57,948 nt of DNA from Fragilaria crotonensis (Eukaryota > Bacillariophyta > Fragilariophyceae > Fragilariales > Fragilariaceae), in the NCBI GenBank assembly GCA_022925895.1, contig JAKSYS010000391.1, positions 1-57,948 of the forward strand, given 5' to 3'. How positions within the stretch are numbered: the stretch's first letter is position 1; every line of letters starts with the position of its first letter. Below, one piece after another: positions 43,243 through 55,135 of the stretch. The notes below the pieces were generated by a model. The model did not search any database. It had not been told where the DNA came from and saw only the letters and a list, made by a program, of their open reading frames with translations. The translations under genes were made by a program, and so were the position numbers.

Positions 43243-46200
43243 TCCCCTCGCACTAGGCATCACAGACAACTAGTTCGACTCTTAAATCCGCCATGCAGAG
43301 GCCGGCCATCATCAGCTATTCTTGGTGGTTCCACGTGTCATCACATGTACGTCCACCCATCAGTTCAATCTGTGGTTCTGCACCATTGCATACATCCACA
43401 TGACGGTGGTTCCGCGCCTTGCGTACATCCACCTAGGGATAAGTGGTTCCATAATCATTATGTACTTCCACTTGCATCATGTCCGTTTTGGACACTTCAC
43501 ATGTCTGTGTTATGTCCCTTTGGACACTTCACCATGGCACACATGAGAGCACAACTCTCTTAGTCGCGGTCCCCGGAAGACACTTAGTCAGTTCATCTGC
43601 TCTAAGTTGTTGCCTCAGTCTTCCTCGGCAATCCACACAAAACCAACCGCTAACGTACTTCGCATTTGTCGATAATGTATGTCACCGCCTTCAGTCGTTT
43701 ACTTCACAACCAGGGTCACTGCAACCTTTGCAGCCACAAATTCAAATCTAATTCGTAAATCAGATCTTTGTTTGATTCAACCATGTATCACACCAACCTG
43801 CTTGGTTTGTGTTGACATGGCAAATCATCAAAATCAAGCACTCCTGACATCAGGTAGTTACGTCTGGTTACACAGCAGCATTGCTGATAACAGAGCAATA
43901 CTCCATCCAGTCATATAACCAGAAGCATGTCGCTTAGCTCCGCCTCGTCGAAGGCCACGCTCAACTGATTGTACCATTTCAGGTATTCAAAGACATGGAA
44001 AGCACGGTCATGATGTCCCCTCCTCAGTGCAGCGAGGAAACGCAACAACATTGCAACGTCCACAGAGATACCGATCCAACCAAATTCACAAGTCCAATGC
44101 AATACGCTGATTCAATCCTGGAACAGATCACACACTTGGCAATCCAACTCTGGGTGGTATCAATCTCATTACATAACCATCTCTCATTATGATCAACACT
44201 CTTGCGCTCAGATGTTCACCAATCTCCTCAAGTTCACGTTCAATTTCAGTTGCACCAAGGCCAAACATCACTACCATCTTTACTTAGTTCGTTTGCCTGT
44301 TCCATTGATCGATTTCTTGACTTTGGTTTTCACATAAGAATCAAGTTTGCTTTACACATCCGTTCCTCAAGGTAGGCTTTGCGGGAAGATAGTCCATCAC
44401 AACTTGTGACTCACTATGTGGGATGCAATGAGCACCATTCACACAGCGTAGGAAATACTTTCAGCACGTCCCCATTCAGCTTAACCCTTGGTCTCATCCA
44501 CATGTCAGGATCTTCATTACATATAAAGACTTCCCCACATACTGTGGCTGTGGTCCCAACTTCGGACAACATTCGACTTCAAACCAAATGGAACACGAAC
44601 AAGCAGTAGCACCCAACAACTAACTTTGCCGCACCCAGCTCATGCCTTGCAGCTGCGTATATCTCCTCCAGCATTGGAGCATCCAGTCATGTCCCTTGCA
44701 CATCAGTAGACAGGACATTCAAACTTATCTTCCACATTGAAGACTTCATTCAGTGTCGCCAACGTGGATGCAATCCTTTTTACAGCCACGCGACACAATC
44801 GATCTGGTGCCCTTTGGCAACCAGACTTGCCGTTCTTGTCAAGATCATCTCGACATCAAAGATCATATGACAACCAACATACTTGTGGAACTTCAGCATG
44901 ACACCATTGTCAATTAATTCGAACGCTGATCGGATGCACTTCATCTCCAGCTCGATTGCCTGTCCTCAAGATTGGTCCCCATTCATTGAACTTAAGGAGC
45001 ATGTGTCAAAGACCTTCTAGCACAATTCCAAACATGCAGCTCCATGCCCAATGTCTGGCCTTGACCATTAACAGAATCTGATCCTCCATGCGCAAGACCT
45101 TGTAACCACCAAGGAATTATAGACTCATTTCCACAACCCTGTTGGCAACATCGAACTCCGCAACTTAGACCAAACCTAACTCTTCAATTCCATCAATTTA
45201 TGGGACGACCGCAATCGTTGGCTCATCACAGCATTTGACTTTCAGTTCCCAACCTTGCATTGTATTGATAGGCGGCCTGGTCTCCCCTGACATAAGTATG
45301 CCCATCACTCTTTGACGGCTTATGCTCAGTCTGCCATTGGTCAACCATCACCCACAACAACACAGAGCAGCCTCATTCCTCCGTTAGACGTATAAATAGA
45401 AACCGCACCTGTCAATCCACCTGGGACACATAGTCACTCAGATAGCATACTAAGACATAGCACAATGATTACTTGTCAATTGCTTGACCAACATAGCCAC
45501 GCTTCACCCTATGGCATGTGCTTTCATAGCCTCTCAGCCTTGGGCAACAGCGCCTGTTGAATTCATTGTGATTGTTGGACTCTAGGGTGTGGCCATCAGT
45601 CTCCTCCTTGGAGTCATCCATGTCCCCAGCTTCCAAACAACTTCCGTCTTCACCATTGAAGAACTCAATAGGATCCTTCAGCATGGAGTCCTTTCAATAC
45701 GGGTCCATGTCCTCAGCTTTGAGGCATTCCCACCTTTGGAGCAAATATCTTTGTCCTCCAATCTATTGAGCAAAAGCTTGGCAATTGGGTTGGCAAGATC
45801 ATCTTCACACCCATTCAAAAAAACTTTCAAACAACATCTTCACCAGTTATAGTCACCGGGGTACAGAAGGAATGCCAAAACTTCAGCAACTCCATCCAAT
45901 CCACTGACCAAACAATTGAATCAGACATCCTGGATTAAATCCCACTTGGGTCCAGCTCGTCCCCATCAATGACTTCATTGGAGTTGTTGCGTTCCCGATA
46001 CCATCAGGTTTCTTGGCGCCATCACTTTGTTTTCTGCCCCTGCACCAAATTGTTTCAGTGCCATGGAGCATCAGTTCTCAAGATTCCAGCTTAAAGACTT
46101 TGCATGGTTTGGTTGAAGACTGTTGGGCACCATCAGCTGTTCAGGAGAACTGCCAACTGACTTTCAAGCTGCCCATGACCCATCTTCCAGCGCATTGTCA

Positions 46201-49200
46201 GCTGCAACTGCCCAAGGGATACCCGTTCATTAGGTAATGACATCAATGCAAACACAGGTTGAGATGGGCGCATCCTTGACCGCTCATAGGCGCCTGCGTA
46301 GCCAATGCCATGTCCCCAGACAGGTAACACATTCAGAATCAATCAGTTCCAACAGCCATGGAAACCAGTAAACAACCTGACCACATTTTGATGCACTTCC
46401 TTTTGCCCAATACGTCAGTCTGAGTTGCCACTTGCAACAATTTCTCAACAGCAGGCCAACTCCCCACTGTCCTGACGGAACACCTGGTGTTAGTATAGAT
46501 TGCTCCTTGCTCACCGATAGAACAAATAACTTTTGGCTCTTAACATCCGGCAACAAGTAGACAACTTTGCCTCTATGCCCAGACAAGCCATCTCCAGCGA
46601 CATCATTAACTGCAAAAATGCGCCCACAAAACGGTCCCCTAGAGAGCCATCCTCCTGACCGGTGTAATCACACATCAAACACAGCAATTCAACCGCAGAA
46701 ACCAACCTTGGTGCATTCCGCATATGATCAGTTGCCAACAACATTTCAGCAACACACATGCTGGAAATACAAATCTCCTCCTTTTTGGCAAATCAATCAA
46801 AGTAGGAATCACAGAACATCTGTGAGATCAATGCAACAAGAGCTAACAACTCACGCATAGTGACAAAGTGCCATTCAAGGATATGGAATACGCAACATTG
46901 CGGTTGGATAAGGTAATGCAAGAACTTGGCATCAAACTGGTCAGGTACATCCATGACTAGTGACATCATTTGCACAATTGAGTTGGGGGTCAGCAGAGTC
47001 ACATAACTCAGTCCCCATAGTACAGAGCCTCATGACATTGAGGATGTACTGTTTGTCCATTCTCAGGGTAAGTCCACATATTCGCAGCCGGGGCGATGGA
47101 ATTCTCCTGTATGGGATAATGTTCACCATGAAAGGTGCACAGTGTTCTGACATCCTTTGTCAGAGACAAACAGAGCATTGCTTCTTGCAACACGTTTGCC
47201 TGTGTGAGAGTCAAGTTCACTAAAAAAACAGTGATCAGTAGAACATGGCCCTGCCTGCAGATCATGCAGGTTCTTGTGGCTTCAAATGTGCCTTATAAGA
47301 ACAGTTCATACTCTGCCAATCAGTGGCAAAGCTTCTTCCAGCATTGGAAGTCACAGTTTTGGCGCTTAGTCCTCCTCAAAAGGTTCATCCTCCTGAGAAT
47401 CTGCAGTTGCAGCAGCATTGTTACTTGCATTGGACTTGCCTTTCACATCCTTCTTTTTTTTTCATCACAGGCCTGTTTGGCATGGGCCTTGCATAAGGCT
47501 TCAAAGTGTTGTATGCCTTGGTGGAGAATTTCCAGAGTTGCTCACAATCTCCCTTCTGGCTGCCTTCACCCTCACTTCAGTCTCCTATTCACATGCTTGG
47601 ACTACCATTCTTGTACGTGTCTGCCAGCCTTGGCAATCTCACAAGCAACAGCTAGAGCCTTGATTGCACACAGTAGCTCATTGAAGCCTGCAAGGGAACC
47701 AGTCACTTCTTCAACTATGCCATTTCTGGCTCCTCCAGGAAATGCAACACATTATGCTCCTGTTGGTACCATCCTGAATTCATTCTTGACTGACCAAAAG
47801 TGTATCATCCTTACCCCTGAACAAGACCTCAGTAACAATCATTGCATACTGGGCAGCAGTAGTCATTGCATACTTCTAAGTCCCTCTGGTAGCAGTTGCA
47901 AAGTAAGCCGCCCCCCAAGCCAAAGGCACTGGAGACCTGCACATCCATTGTACATTCCATTGGGGAACTAAGCAAATGGCCAACCAGGTTCCTCCACAAC
48001 AGAAATGAGCATCTGCCTAGCACATGCCTGTCAGACATGCAAGAACATCTTGGTAGTCCAACATGGGCGCAACAGCAAGGCCATCATCAACCAAACCAGT
48101 TGCCATGTCATTACAGATACTTCACTGTTGCCATGGGTGAACATGCTCATGTTCCTTTGGAGTCCCTGCAACAACACTCATTTGTTAATCAGGACAAGGG
48201 GTACACGGTTCCATCCACTTCAGCCAGCTCAGCATTGAGTGTAGCATTGGTGGTTCCTTTGTTCCATCCCATCTTCTTGGCCAAGCAAGTCATGAGAACA
48301 TCTCAGAATGCTGCACCAATCAGCACATGGGGACAAACAACCGGGGACAGGATGATTGTTGACATCAACATCAGCCACCTTGGGCCTCCACCCGGTAGAA
48401 ACCATGGTCCTATAGTCAAAATCGAGGAGAGACAGGCTAGTTAGTAGGTTGTATATGGTAGCTACCCAGCACCTCAAACAGTCCACACATTAGAACATTG
48501 AAGCCCAAGCAAGGAGTAAAACAAACAGGGAATGACCGGGGATACACCATGGTGAGGGGAGGAATTGTTGATAGTTACCAGGTGTGCGGGAAAAAATGCG
48601 GCATCCCGTGCAAATTGCGAGCTCCATGCCCAAAAATGCACTCTTGGCAAGGTACGTGGAACTCGGTATGTTTCTTACGCGGAAACGCACTACCATTCAT
48701 CAGTTTTGCCGTGAAACTCGGTATGTTTTGTACGCACAATCGCGTTACCAATCGTTCGTTCCATCCTTCCAAAATTTTATCCGTGAATGCCGAGGCCAAA
48801 CCGCCTAAGTAATACTTCAACCTCAACGTGCTCCTCGCTGGCACACGATCGTCATTCAATTTTCGACTTAGATGACACACAGACCAATCGTGGTTCGAGT
48901 ACGTCAGCGCGAAGAATCTCGTTTTCACACGACCGCTTACTTAAGGAATCTTCAGACCAATCGTGCGTATGGTCACACGTCGATCGTACATCATCCGCAC
49001 ATTTTGGTCACACTTAGGCGACTTCCGGATCAATTGTGAAATTGACCTGTCTGTGTGAGTGCGAACGTGTACATGTTGAAGTAACACGAACGTCCGGTAC
49101 ATACGTGGCGGATTCTGTGACATTCGTCACTCGTGTACCGCGCTAAGTAAAAAACAAACGAGCTCTCACAACGACCATCGTTGTGCTCGTACGGTTCTCA

Positions 49201-49733
49201 CGTTCATACGTGCACCCTTTGCACACACGTCAGTGGGCATTGTCCATACGTGTACGGCCATCGTACATATATCAAAATGAGCCAAAGAGCATAGTAAAAT
49301 AGCACACTTTGCTAATGTGTCCGGTATACACTAGTCCCGTAGGGACAATACCAAACCTGACCACCTAAGTAGGCTCAATAAAGCAATTGTACTTAGGGCA
49401 TCGCGTACCCATGACGCGCCACATCATGCATGACTAATTTTAGGAAACTTTTCCACGGAATTTTGCCTTGATGAAGTTGGTCCTTGTGCTTTCCTGTCAA
49501 CATTGACAAGCACATCCCCACCATGGGGATTCTGGCCTCCTGCGCTTCTGGTTTGAACCATAGCGCCTATGGTGACGTCACCATCATCGTCAATTGCCGC
49601 CGCGCGCCCAAGTTGTGTGACCAACACATCAATGGTCGCATTTGCACAGAATCAGCAATCATGCTCGGATTGATCAAGTCCTCGCATCACTCACCAATGC
49701 AGCTCATCTGCAAAGCATGTGGGTCTGATAAAC
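43243..49733. other. 6.49-kb foreign insert in the DIRS-like element
   Basis: 43243-43700 has repeats of a 35-45 bp motif (GGTTCC...TACRTCCACNT). About 43600-48500 is CpG-poor and TG/CA-rich. On the minus strand it shows coding-like pieces (for example LKVFLNGCEDDLANPIAKLL near 45800, and DPIEFFNGEDGSCLEAGDMD near 45670) separated by stops, so it is probably an old unidentified gene or transposon. 48490-49430 has normal CpG and a diverged repeat of GAACTCGGTATGTTTxxTACG (48660 and 48714). I found no terminal inverted repeats, LTRs or intact gene. Confidence 0.6.
43323..43530. repeat. Diverged minisatellite, ~35-48 bp units
   Basis: Successive units begin TGGTTCC or TGGTTCT and contain TACGTCCACCC, TACATCCACATG, TACATCCACCT and TACTTCCACTT (43345-43475). 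They are followed by two TTGGACACTTCAC units (43487 and 43522 regions). This lies just inside the left end of the insert. Confidence 0.7.
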
Positions 49734-49996
49734 TCAGTGAAATCTCCCGCAAGTGCGGCGAATCCGCCATTGCCGGAGATTGACCCTTAACAATATAACA
49801 ATCGACAAGAAGCGGCATGCAACTTGATCAATTATAAAAAGAGTGAGCAGATCTAGAATCTAGTTCCAAAACCGGTCCCACCATATGGACCAACAGGTTA
49901 TCCGTGCGTGCGCGTCAGCAGTCCTCCACGTCATCGTGGGACACGCGCCTTGTATGCTTGTCCGAATATCCCGCACTCATGACAGGATTCATTCAG
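49734..49996. repeat. 263-bp direct repeat, right copy
   Basis: Second copy of 42980-43242; its right end is continuous with the RT-RNase H coding frame of the DIRS-like element. Confidence 0.97.
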
Positions 49997-51932
49997 AATC
50001 GCACCGATGTGTAGATTGGCTGGCATGGAGCGCCGCCGTGACAGCGCGCCAATCACTGCCGAGAGCATCTCGGGATCCAGGGTCAGCAACGTCCACGAGG
50101 TGGCCTGGGGATAAGTGGAGTCAAAGTGAGAGAGCAGGGCTGCGTCAGAAAGATCCCACCGTCGGCTGGCGTCGTCAGCCATCACATTTACTTTGCCAGG
50201 TACATAATCGTGCTGCGGGACGTAGCGGTGGTAACGCTGGTGGAGAGCGCCGAGTCGCAGAAGGTACGCGCGAGGGGTGCAGGCCGTGGAGGAGCCTTTC
50301 GTGGCCCACACGAGCGAAGCTCGATTGTCGCCGCCTAGCCAGATAGGCCGTTCGGCGACCGTAGGAAGTGCTTGGACCAGTATCTGCTTGTGGGCCAGCG
50401 TGCCGGCGAGCTCCAGATCAGAGATTGAAAGCGTGCCCGTGCGGTTGTCGCTGGTTGCCAGGGAAGTCTGCACAGCGGAGGGGAACTCGCTGCGCCACAC
50501 AATGGGCTGTGCCGAGGAGGCGAACCAGACCCCGCCCATGCCCCGTTGGCAGGCGTCGCAGGCGCCGCAGGCGATGGGCTCCCCCACGGGAACGAGTTCC
50601 CGGAGACGAGTGGGCCGATTGCGAAGGGAATTTGCGATCAGGCGAAAGTCGGCGAGACTGTCGAAAACGCGACGGTTGAGGCGCACGCGGTGGCGGTCAC
50701 CACCTCGAAGGGCATCTTGTAGGGCAGAGAATAAACCGCGAGCACCAGGCAAGGCAGCCGCCATAGAGCGCAGTTCGCCAAGGAGCTGATGCCACTCCGT
50801 GATGGGGGCCCGTCGCCGCGTCGTTGGAAAGGCGTCAAGCAAGGTATACAGACGCGCAAGCCGGTGAGGGGGGAGGCTCAGAGTTGCAGCCTCCGTGTCG
50901 AGGTCCCATCCCAGAATTCTTTTCTGAGTCGACCAGTATGCATCACCTTGGCGCAACTTCTTAACTGAGACCGGGTCCTTGCGATTGGGGTCATCGGCCA
51001 CTGATAGGGGCCGGAGCACTTGATCGATCGCATGCAGGGCGCAGCGAAGGACACGTCGTTGGTGGCGCTTCGTCTGCGCAACCGGGATAAAGTCGTCGAC
51101 GTAGACGTCCCCGTAGGCAAGCGGAGAGGAGCGAGGCATTGTCAAGCCCATACGGGCCGGGCGCGGCGCCCACTCTCCTGTCGGGGGCGTCGTGTCGGGC
51201 GGCGGAGTCGCTGCAAGGGACTCTAAGTGGTGCGGCGGGGGGTTGTCGCGCCGCCAGGTGCCGCGTTCAGGAGATCGCATGATGTCTCCGTGCCGATGTG
51301 GAAGGAGGGCTTTCCACCCACCCTATGGGCAGGGCGAGTGGGAAGGCTACTAGAGGCTCGTGGCCGTCCGAAGGTAGGATGACGCCGAGCTTTGGTATGT
51401 CGCGACTTTGAATGCCGATGCGGTAAAACCCGTCTGCGATATCGATCTTGCCCAGCGAGACCGGCCCGTAATATGGATCCGCGTGGACCACTTTGGCCAG
51501 GACGCGTTGTAAGGTTTTTCCAAACTGCATTGCTTCTGGCGGAGCAAGCCGTGCCGTCTCGTCGTTGACACCCGAGTATGTGTAGTCCACGATCAAACGA
51601 GAACGTCGGTCCCGTTGAGGCACAACGCCGAGAGGAGACAGCCGTAGGTGTGCAAGCTGGAGCGCTGCCTGGAGCGGCAGAACCGTCCAGAAACCTTGCT
51701 TGCAAAAATCGAGCATTTCGAGGCAAACAAATTCCACCTCGTCCTTGGCCGAACGGTGGGACCCCCGTTCCGCCGCCCGTCGGATGCGGTCCTTGTCCCA
51801 GGGGCCCGTGTGTAGGGGTACTCCCGCGCCTCGTCGGCGCAAGTGCTCCATCAAGCGCGCCGCCTTGTGCGGTACCGAAGCCGCCGCCACCGAGATGTCC
51901 GCTAGACCACCGCGCTCACTCAAAACAAACAA
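49931..51932 (-). pseudogene. DIRS-like reverse transcriptase and RNase H, frameshifted
   Basis: The frame 51932-51267 carries RT motifs LGVVPQRDRRSRLIVDYTY, SLGKIDIADGFYRIGI (catalytic Asp) and ALPIGWVESPP. The frame then breaks: FHIGTETSCDLLNAAPGG is read in a second frame, and the sequence resumes in a third from 51280. There AYGDVYVDDFIPVAQTKRHQ holds the catalytic YVDD box. RNase H follows with CDACQRGMGGVWFASS, SISDLELAGTLA, WLGGDNRASLVWATKG and NVMADDASRRWDL. The C-terminus (ILNESCHECGIFGQAYK) lies in the right 263-bp repeat. The two frame changes within about 50 bp (51230-51330) make this copy inactive unless they are sequence errors. Confidence 0.85.
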
Positions 51933-52136
51933 ATCCCAAGAGCCAACATTATCTAATTTAGACGCCGCTTGCGTCGCGTACTAACGTAAAGTTTCTTCTG
52001 CGCGCGTGAGACAGGGGGCCTGTTCGACACGCACGCGCTTGGGCGCCCGCGAGACGTCGTCGTCGACGAGCCAAGGGGGTGCGTGGAGAAGCCAGGTTGC
52101 AGGGGCTGCAGCAGCCTCTGCTGCCTGGCCTCCCCA

Positions 52137-54311
52137 TCAGGTGGCGGCCACCGCTGCGGGAGCAGCGGTCAGATGAGCGCGCATATGAGCCAGGAGGCGA
52201 GCGCGCTTGCCCGCATTGGCAAAGGGGCGGTGGGTGCTGGAGCGCCCACAATTGGTGTAGCAGCCGCCCCGATGCCACCAGGAGACGCAGAACTCTTGAC
52301 CCCCGTCGTTGGGTGGTGGTGGATGCGCGCGCAGGAGCTCCCTCATCTGTGGGCGCAGTTGCAGAGCTTCGAGCTCGGTGTCGCGAGCGGGATTGAGCAC
52401 ATACGTCCCTTGCGTGGCGACTCCCCCTCCCGTACTGGTGCGCCCGCTTGCCGTGGACGCGAGGTTGGAAGCCACCGATGCGGTAGAGGCACGAGTAGAG
52501 CGCGTAGCGACGGAAACGGAGGCTGCCGGCGCCAGAGTCACCGCACTTGGCTCCACCGTCACCGAGGAAGGAAGGGGGAGCCAATCCGATGACATGTGGA
52601 AGGAGCCCCGCTGTAGACTCTGATGCAGGCCTTGGAAGCTTGGGAGAGCCACTGCGGTAGTGCCATTGCTCACCTGCAAAGTTTGCAAGTACTCGTAGAC
52701 ATTAATCTGAACGTGCCGGACCACGTGCGCAGGGTAAACCTCGTACCAAGGCGTCCCCCTCAACACCTGATGCTGCCCCAGGTAGAGAGGGAGGCGCTCG
52801 TTGAATGTGTTGGCGAGCGTCCACATGCACGCGACAAAGGGGTTCGAGGCACCTGGTCCCTGAAACAGGGTGTGGGCGAGGACCGCATAGCGCTGGAGTG
52901 TGTAGCTCACTTGGTTGAGGTCACGGGGAAGCTTGACCTTCTCCTTCTCCCGAATCTCGCGAATGTCGGCTAAGGATGCGTTAGCCGTTCCTTGATCCAG
53001 CTGGTTGGCCACCATCGCGTGGTCCATAGCGCGATAGTGGTCATCCGTTCCCGTGTACGTGACCAGAAAGGGCTGGCAGCCCGCCGTAAGATCGTCGGAG
53101 CCATGACCGGCGAAATTGAGACTCGCCACCATTTGCTTGAGTCCGGTGGTGTCGGCTGGACAGTACACATCGGGCGTGAGGCCTCGAGCGGCACACACCC
53201 GAGTCAACTCCTGCTGCAGGATCGACTGCTGTTCCCCCTTGCCACCGCGCGCGAGACGATTCCAAAGGGGGGCCAACTCCTCCACAGTTGCCACCTGGCA
53301 ATACCGCTGGAGAACCGTGTAAGTCTCACGGTAGGCTTCCATGACGCCTTTCGGTTCACGTCCGCGTCCGCTAGCGCCTCCGACATTCTCGGCCAGTTGC
53401 TGGACAGCGGCGATCATTGGGTCTAGAGAGTGGGTAGCCGTTGCCAAACGCGGGCCATGACGCCCAGGGAGGTCACTCAGAACCTTAGCCGCTACATAGT
53501 TGCTGACCGCAGCTGGCAAAAGAAGCAGTGGGAACGACTGAGCCACCGCTGGCATGCCCGCAAGATCGCCAGCCCCGCCGCGAGCGGTGCAGGCTACACG
53601 GAGCCATGCGAGTACATCCGCACACGCCTCCAACACTTCGTCCGCAGCAAACATTCCGTGCAATTCCTGATACGCCGTAGCCGGCGAGACACCGTCGCGA
53701 TGCACAAGTGTAGCCGCATACTTGGTAGGTAGGACTTGAGTCAACCGGCACCGAATCAACTCGGTCTCGGCAACTTCGGGAGCAAACGGGCCCAGGAAGA
53801 CACCCGGTGGCGCAGCATCCAAATGATCCATCATGACTGCCATAGTTGGGACTCTCACACCAGCACCACCCACGAGCGTGAAGATTGTGTTGTCAACTTC
53901 GACGACCGGAATCTGCGCTGCTCGCACGTCGCTCAGGAGGCCCATGCTGAGGTCAACAGCTCCACCGCCGTCGCCTCCGGGCAACTCAAAATAGCGCATC
54001 ATACGGTGTACTAGCACGCGGATTTCCACTAGAGCACCCATAGTCCGAGCAAGACACAAGAAGCACATGGGGCGGCGATCGCTAACGGCGAACGTCAGCT
54101 CGCGGAGACTCGCAGGGGTTGGGCGTTCGCCACCGCCAGCCACCTCTGTGAAGCGGTAGCTGGTCAGTAATCTGTCGACTGCTGGCTCGCCCGCTTGAAA
54201 CCCCGCCGCTGAGTAGAGTTCGCGGTAGTTACCGGGGTTCAGTGCCTCGGCGTCATGGGGTGGTGGTTGCTGCGCCATGACCGACAAGATTGTCGTGTCT
54301 TGTGCCTGCAA
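52137..54311 (-). CDS. Gag-like protein of the DIRS-like element
   Basis: Open frame of 724 codons from ATG 54311 (MQAQDTTILSVMAQQ; the second Met is a possible start). No long-range homology is recognised. The position upstream of RT and the C-terminal zinc-knuckle-like FCVSWWHRGGCYTNCGRSST with following H (C-x8-C-x3-C-x5-H) mark it as the structural, RNA-binding protein. A Thr/Ser/Ala-rich linker precedes the knuckle. The frame is fully open, unlike RT. The start codon lies 5 bp from a 46-bp piece of repeat module B. Confidence 0.75.
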   Translation of the reverse strand: MQAQDTTILSVMAQQPPPHDAEALNPGNYRELYSAAGFQAGEPAVDRLLTSYRFTEVAGGGERPTPASLRELTFAVSDRRPMCFLCLARTMGALVEIRVLVHRMMRYFELPGGDGGGAVDLSMGLLSDVRAAQIPVVEVDNTIFTLVGGAGVRVPTMAVMMDHLDAAPPGVFLGPFAPEVAETELIRCRLTQVLPTKYAATLVHRDGVSPATAYQELHGMFAADEVLEACADVLAWLRVACTARGGAGDLAGMPAVAQSFPLLLLPAAVSNYVAAKVLSDLPGRHGPRLATATHSLDPMIAAVQQLAENVGGASGRGREPKGVMEAYRETYTVLQRYCQVATVEELAPLWNRLARGGKGEQQSILQQELTRVCAARGLTPDVYCPADTTGLKQMVASLNFAGHGSDDLTAGCQPFLVTYTGTDDHYRAMDHAMVANQLDQGTANASLADIREIREKEKVKLPRDLNQVSYTLQRYAVLAHTLFQGPGASNPFVACMWTLANTFNERLPLYLGQHQVLRGTPWYEVYPAHVVRHVQINVYEYLQTLQVSNGTTAVALPSFQGLHQSLQRGSFHMSSDWLPLPSSVTVEPSAVTLAPAASVSVATRSTRASTASVASNLASTASGRTSTGGGVATQGTYVLNPARDTELEALQLRPQMRELLRAHPPPPNDGGQEFCVSWWHRGGCYTNCGRSSTHRPFANAGKRARLLAHMRAHLTAAPAAVAAT

Positions 54312-54316
54312 CGGGA

Positions 54317-54999
54317 GTAAACTTAAACACTAGAGACTAGCCTCTTCAACGTGCTCGCTGCTGGAATCTGCGCTGCTCGCACGTCGCTCAGGAGGCCCAT
54401 GCTGAGGTCAACAGCTCCACCGCCGTCGCCTCCGGGCAACTCAAAATAGCGCATCATACGGTGTAGCACGCGGATTTCCATTAGAGCACCCATAGTCCGA
54501 GCAAGACACAAGAAGCACATGGGGCGGCGATCGCTAACGGCGAACATCAGCTCGCGGAGACTCGCAGGGGTTGGGCGTTCGCCACCGCCAGCCACCTCTG
54601 TGAAGCGGTAGCTGGTCAGTAATCTGTCGACTGCTGGCTCGCCCGCTTGAAACCCCGCCGCCGAGTAGAGTTCGCGGTAGTTACCGGGGTTCAGTGCCTC
54701 GGCGTCATGGGGTGGTGGTTGCTGCGCCATGACCGACAAGATTGTCGTGTCTTGTGCCTGCAACGGGAGTAAACTTAAACACTAGAGACTAGCCTCTTCA
54801 ACGTGCTCGCTGCTCTGCTCAGAGCCGCGTTACACTCGTAGGCTTACTTGGGGTGATCTCGTCGAGCAACCCGAATAATGACTTCCTCTTTGTTCGGTGC
54901 GTTCAAGGCGTCGGGGGCGGTTCTTGGTGGTGCTGTGCATTCGTACGCACGAGTGTGAAGTTCGTCTGGCAGTCACTCCGTCTGCGTTCCTGTCATCAG
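54317..54999. repeat. Right end of the DIRS-like element: module B with internal duplication
   Basis: 54317-54362 is the first 46 bp of module B. 54363-54768 repeats the gag start region (copy of 53909-54316). 54769-54999 is full module B. This is a tandem duplication of about 452-454 bp. The element ends at 54999, before TGAGAGAGTGCGACG. Confidence 0.92.
54323..54763 (-). pseudogene. Duplicated, truncated gag start
   Basis: The first ~135 codons of gag are repeated (starting again MQAQDTTILSVMAQQ) with small changes, including a 3-bp deletion near 54463. They run into the 46-bp module-B piece and stop. It now lies between the terminal repeat and the full-length gag, so a transcript from module B would meet this truncated frame first. 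Confidence 0.88.
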
Positions 55000-55135
55000 T
55001 GAGAGAGTGCGACGCAGGATCTTTGTTGAGAATCCCAGATATCGTGAGCGCGGTATCACAGTACTTGCTCTGGTTATGGGGTGATAACTGCGGTTGTCAG
55101 GCCTTGACAAAATCTGTAAAGTAAAAGTTATGAGT
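55000..55135. other. Spacer between DIRS-like element and second copia element
   Basis: TGTTGAGAATCCCAGATATC (55024 on) could be the outer end of a copia LTR, but the partner LTR is outside the window so this cannot be tested. Confidence 0.3.

Larger units (their letters stand above)
40826..54999 (-). mobile_element. DIRS/PAT-like tyrosine-recombinase retrotransposon, interrupted
   Basis: Minus-strand order is gag (54311-52137), RT-RNase H (51932-49931), tyrosine recombinase (43064-41844). This is the DIRS-superfamily order, with no DDE integrase or protease seen. The ends are split direct repeats. Module A (184 bp, starts CGGGAAATCCCG) occurs at 40826, 41256 and 41686, the last running into the recombinase gene. 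Module B (231 bp, starts GTAAACTTAAAC and ends CTGTCATCAG) occurs at 41025, 41455 and 54769, plus a 46-bp piece at 54317. So the plus-strand layout is AB AB A-[YR..RT..gag]-B. No target duplication is evident, as expected for recombinase insertion. About 6.5 kb of foreign DNA (43243-49733) splits it. Confidence 0.88.

Noticed and set aside
47135-47971. 278-codon open frame on the plus strand in the insert
   Set aside because: Composition is Cys/Ser/Leu-rich as in antisense or random frames, no domain is seen, and nearby coding-like pieces are on the other strand.
42980-49996. The 263-bp direct repeats as LTRs of a 7-kb LTR retrotransposon
   Set aside because: They lack TG...CA ends, contain the coding ends of RT-RNase H and of the tyrosine recombinase, and the interior has no gag-pol.
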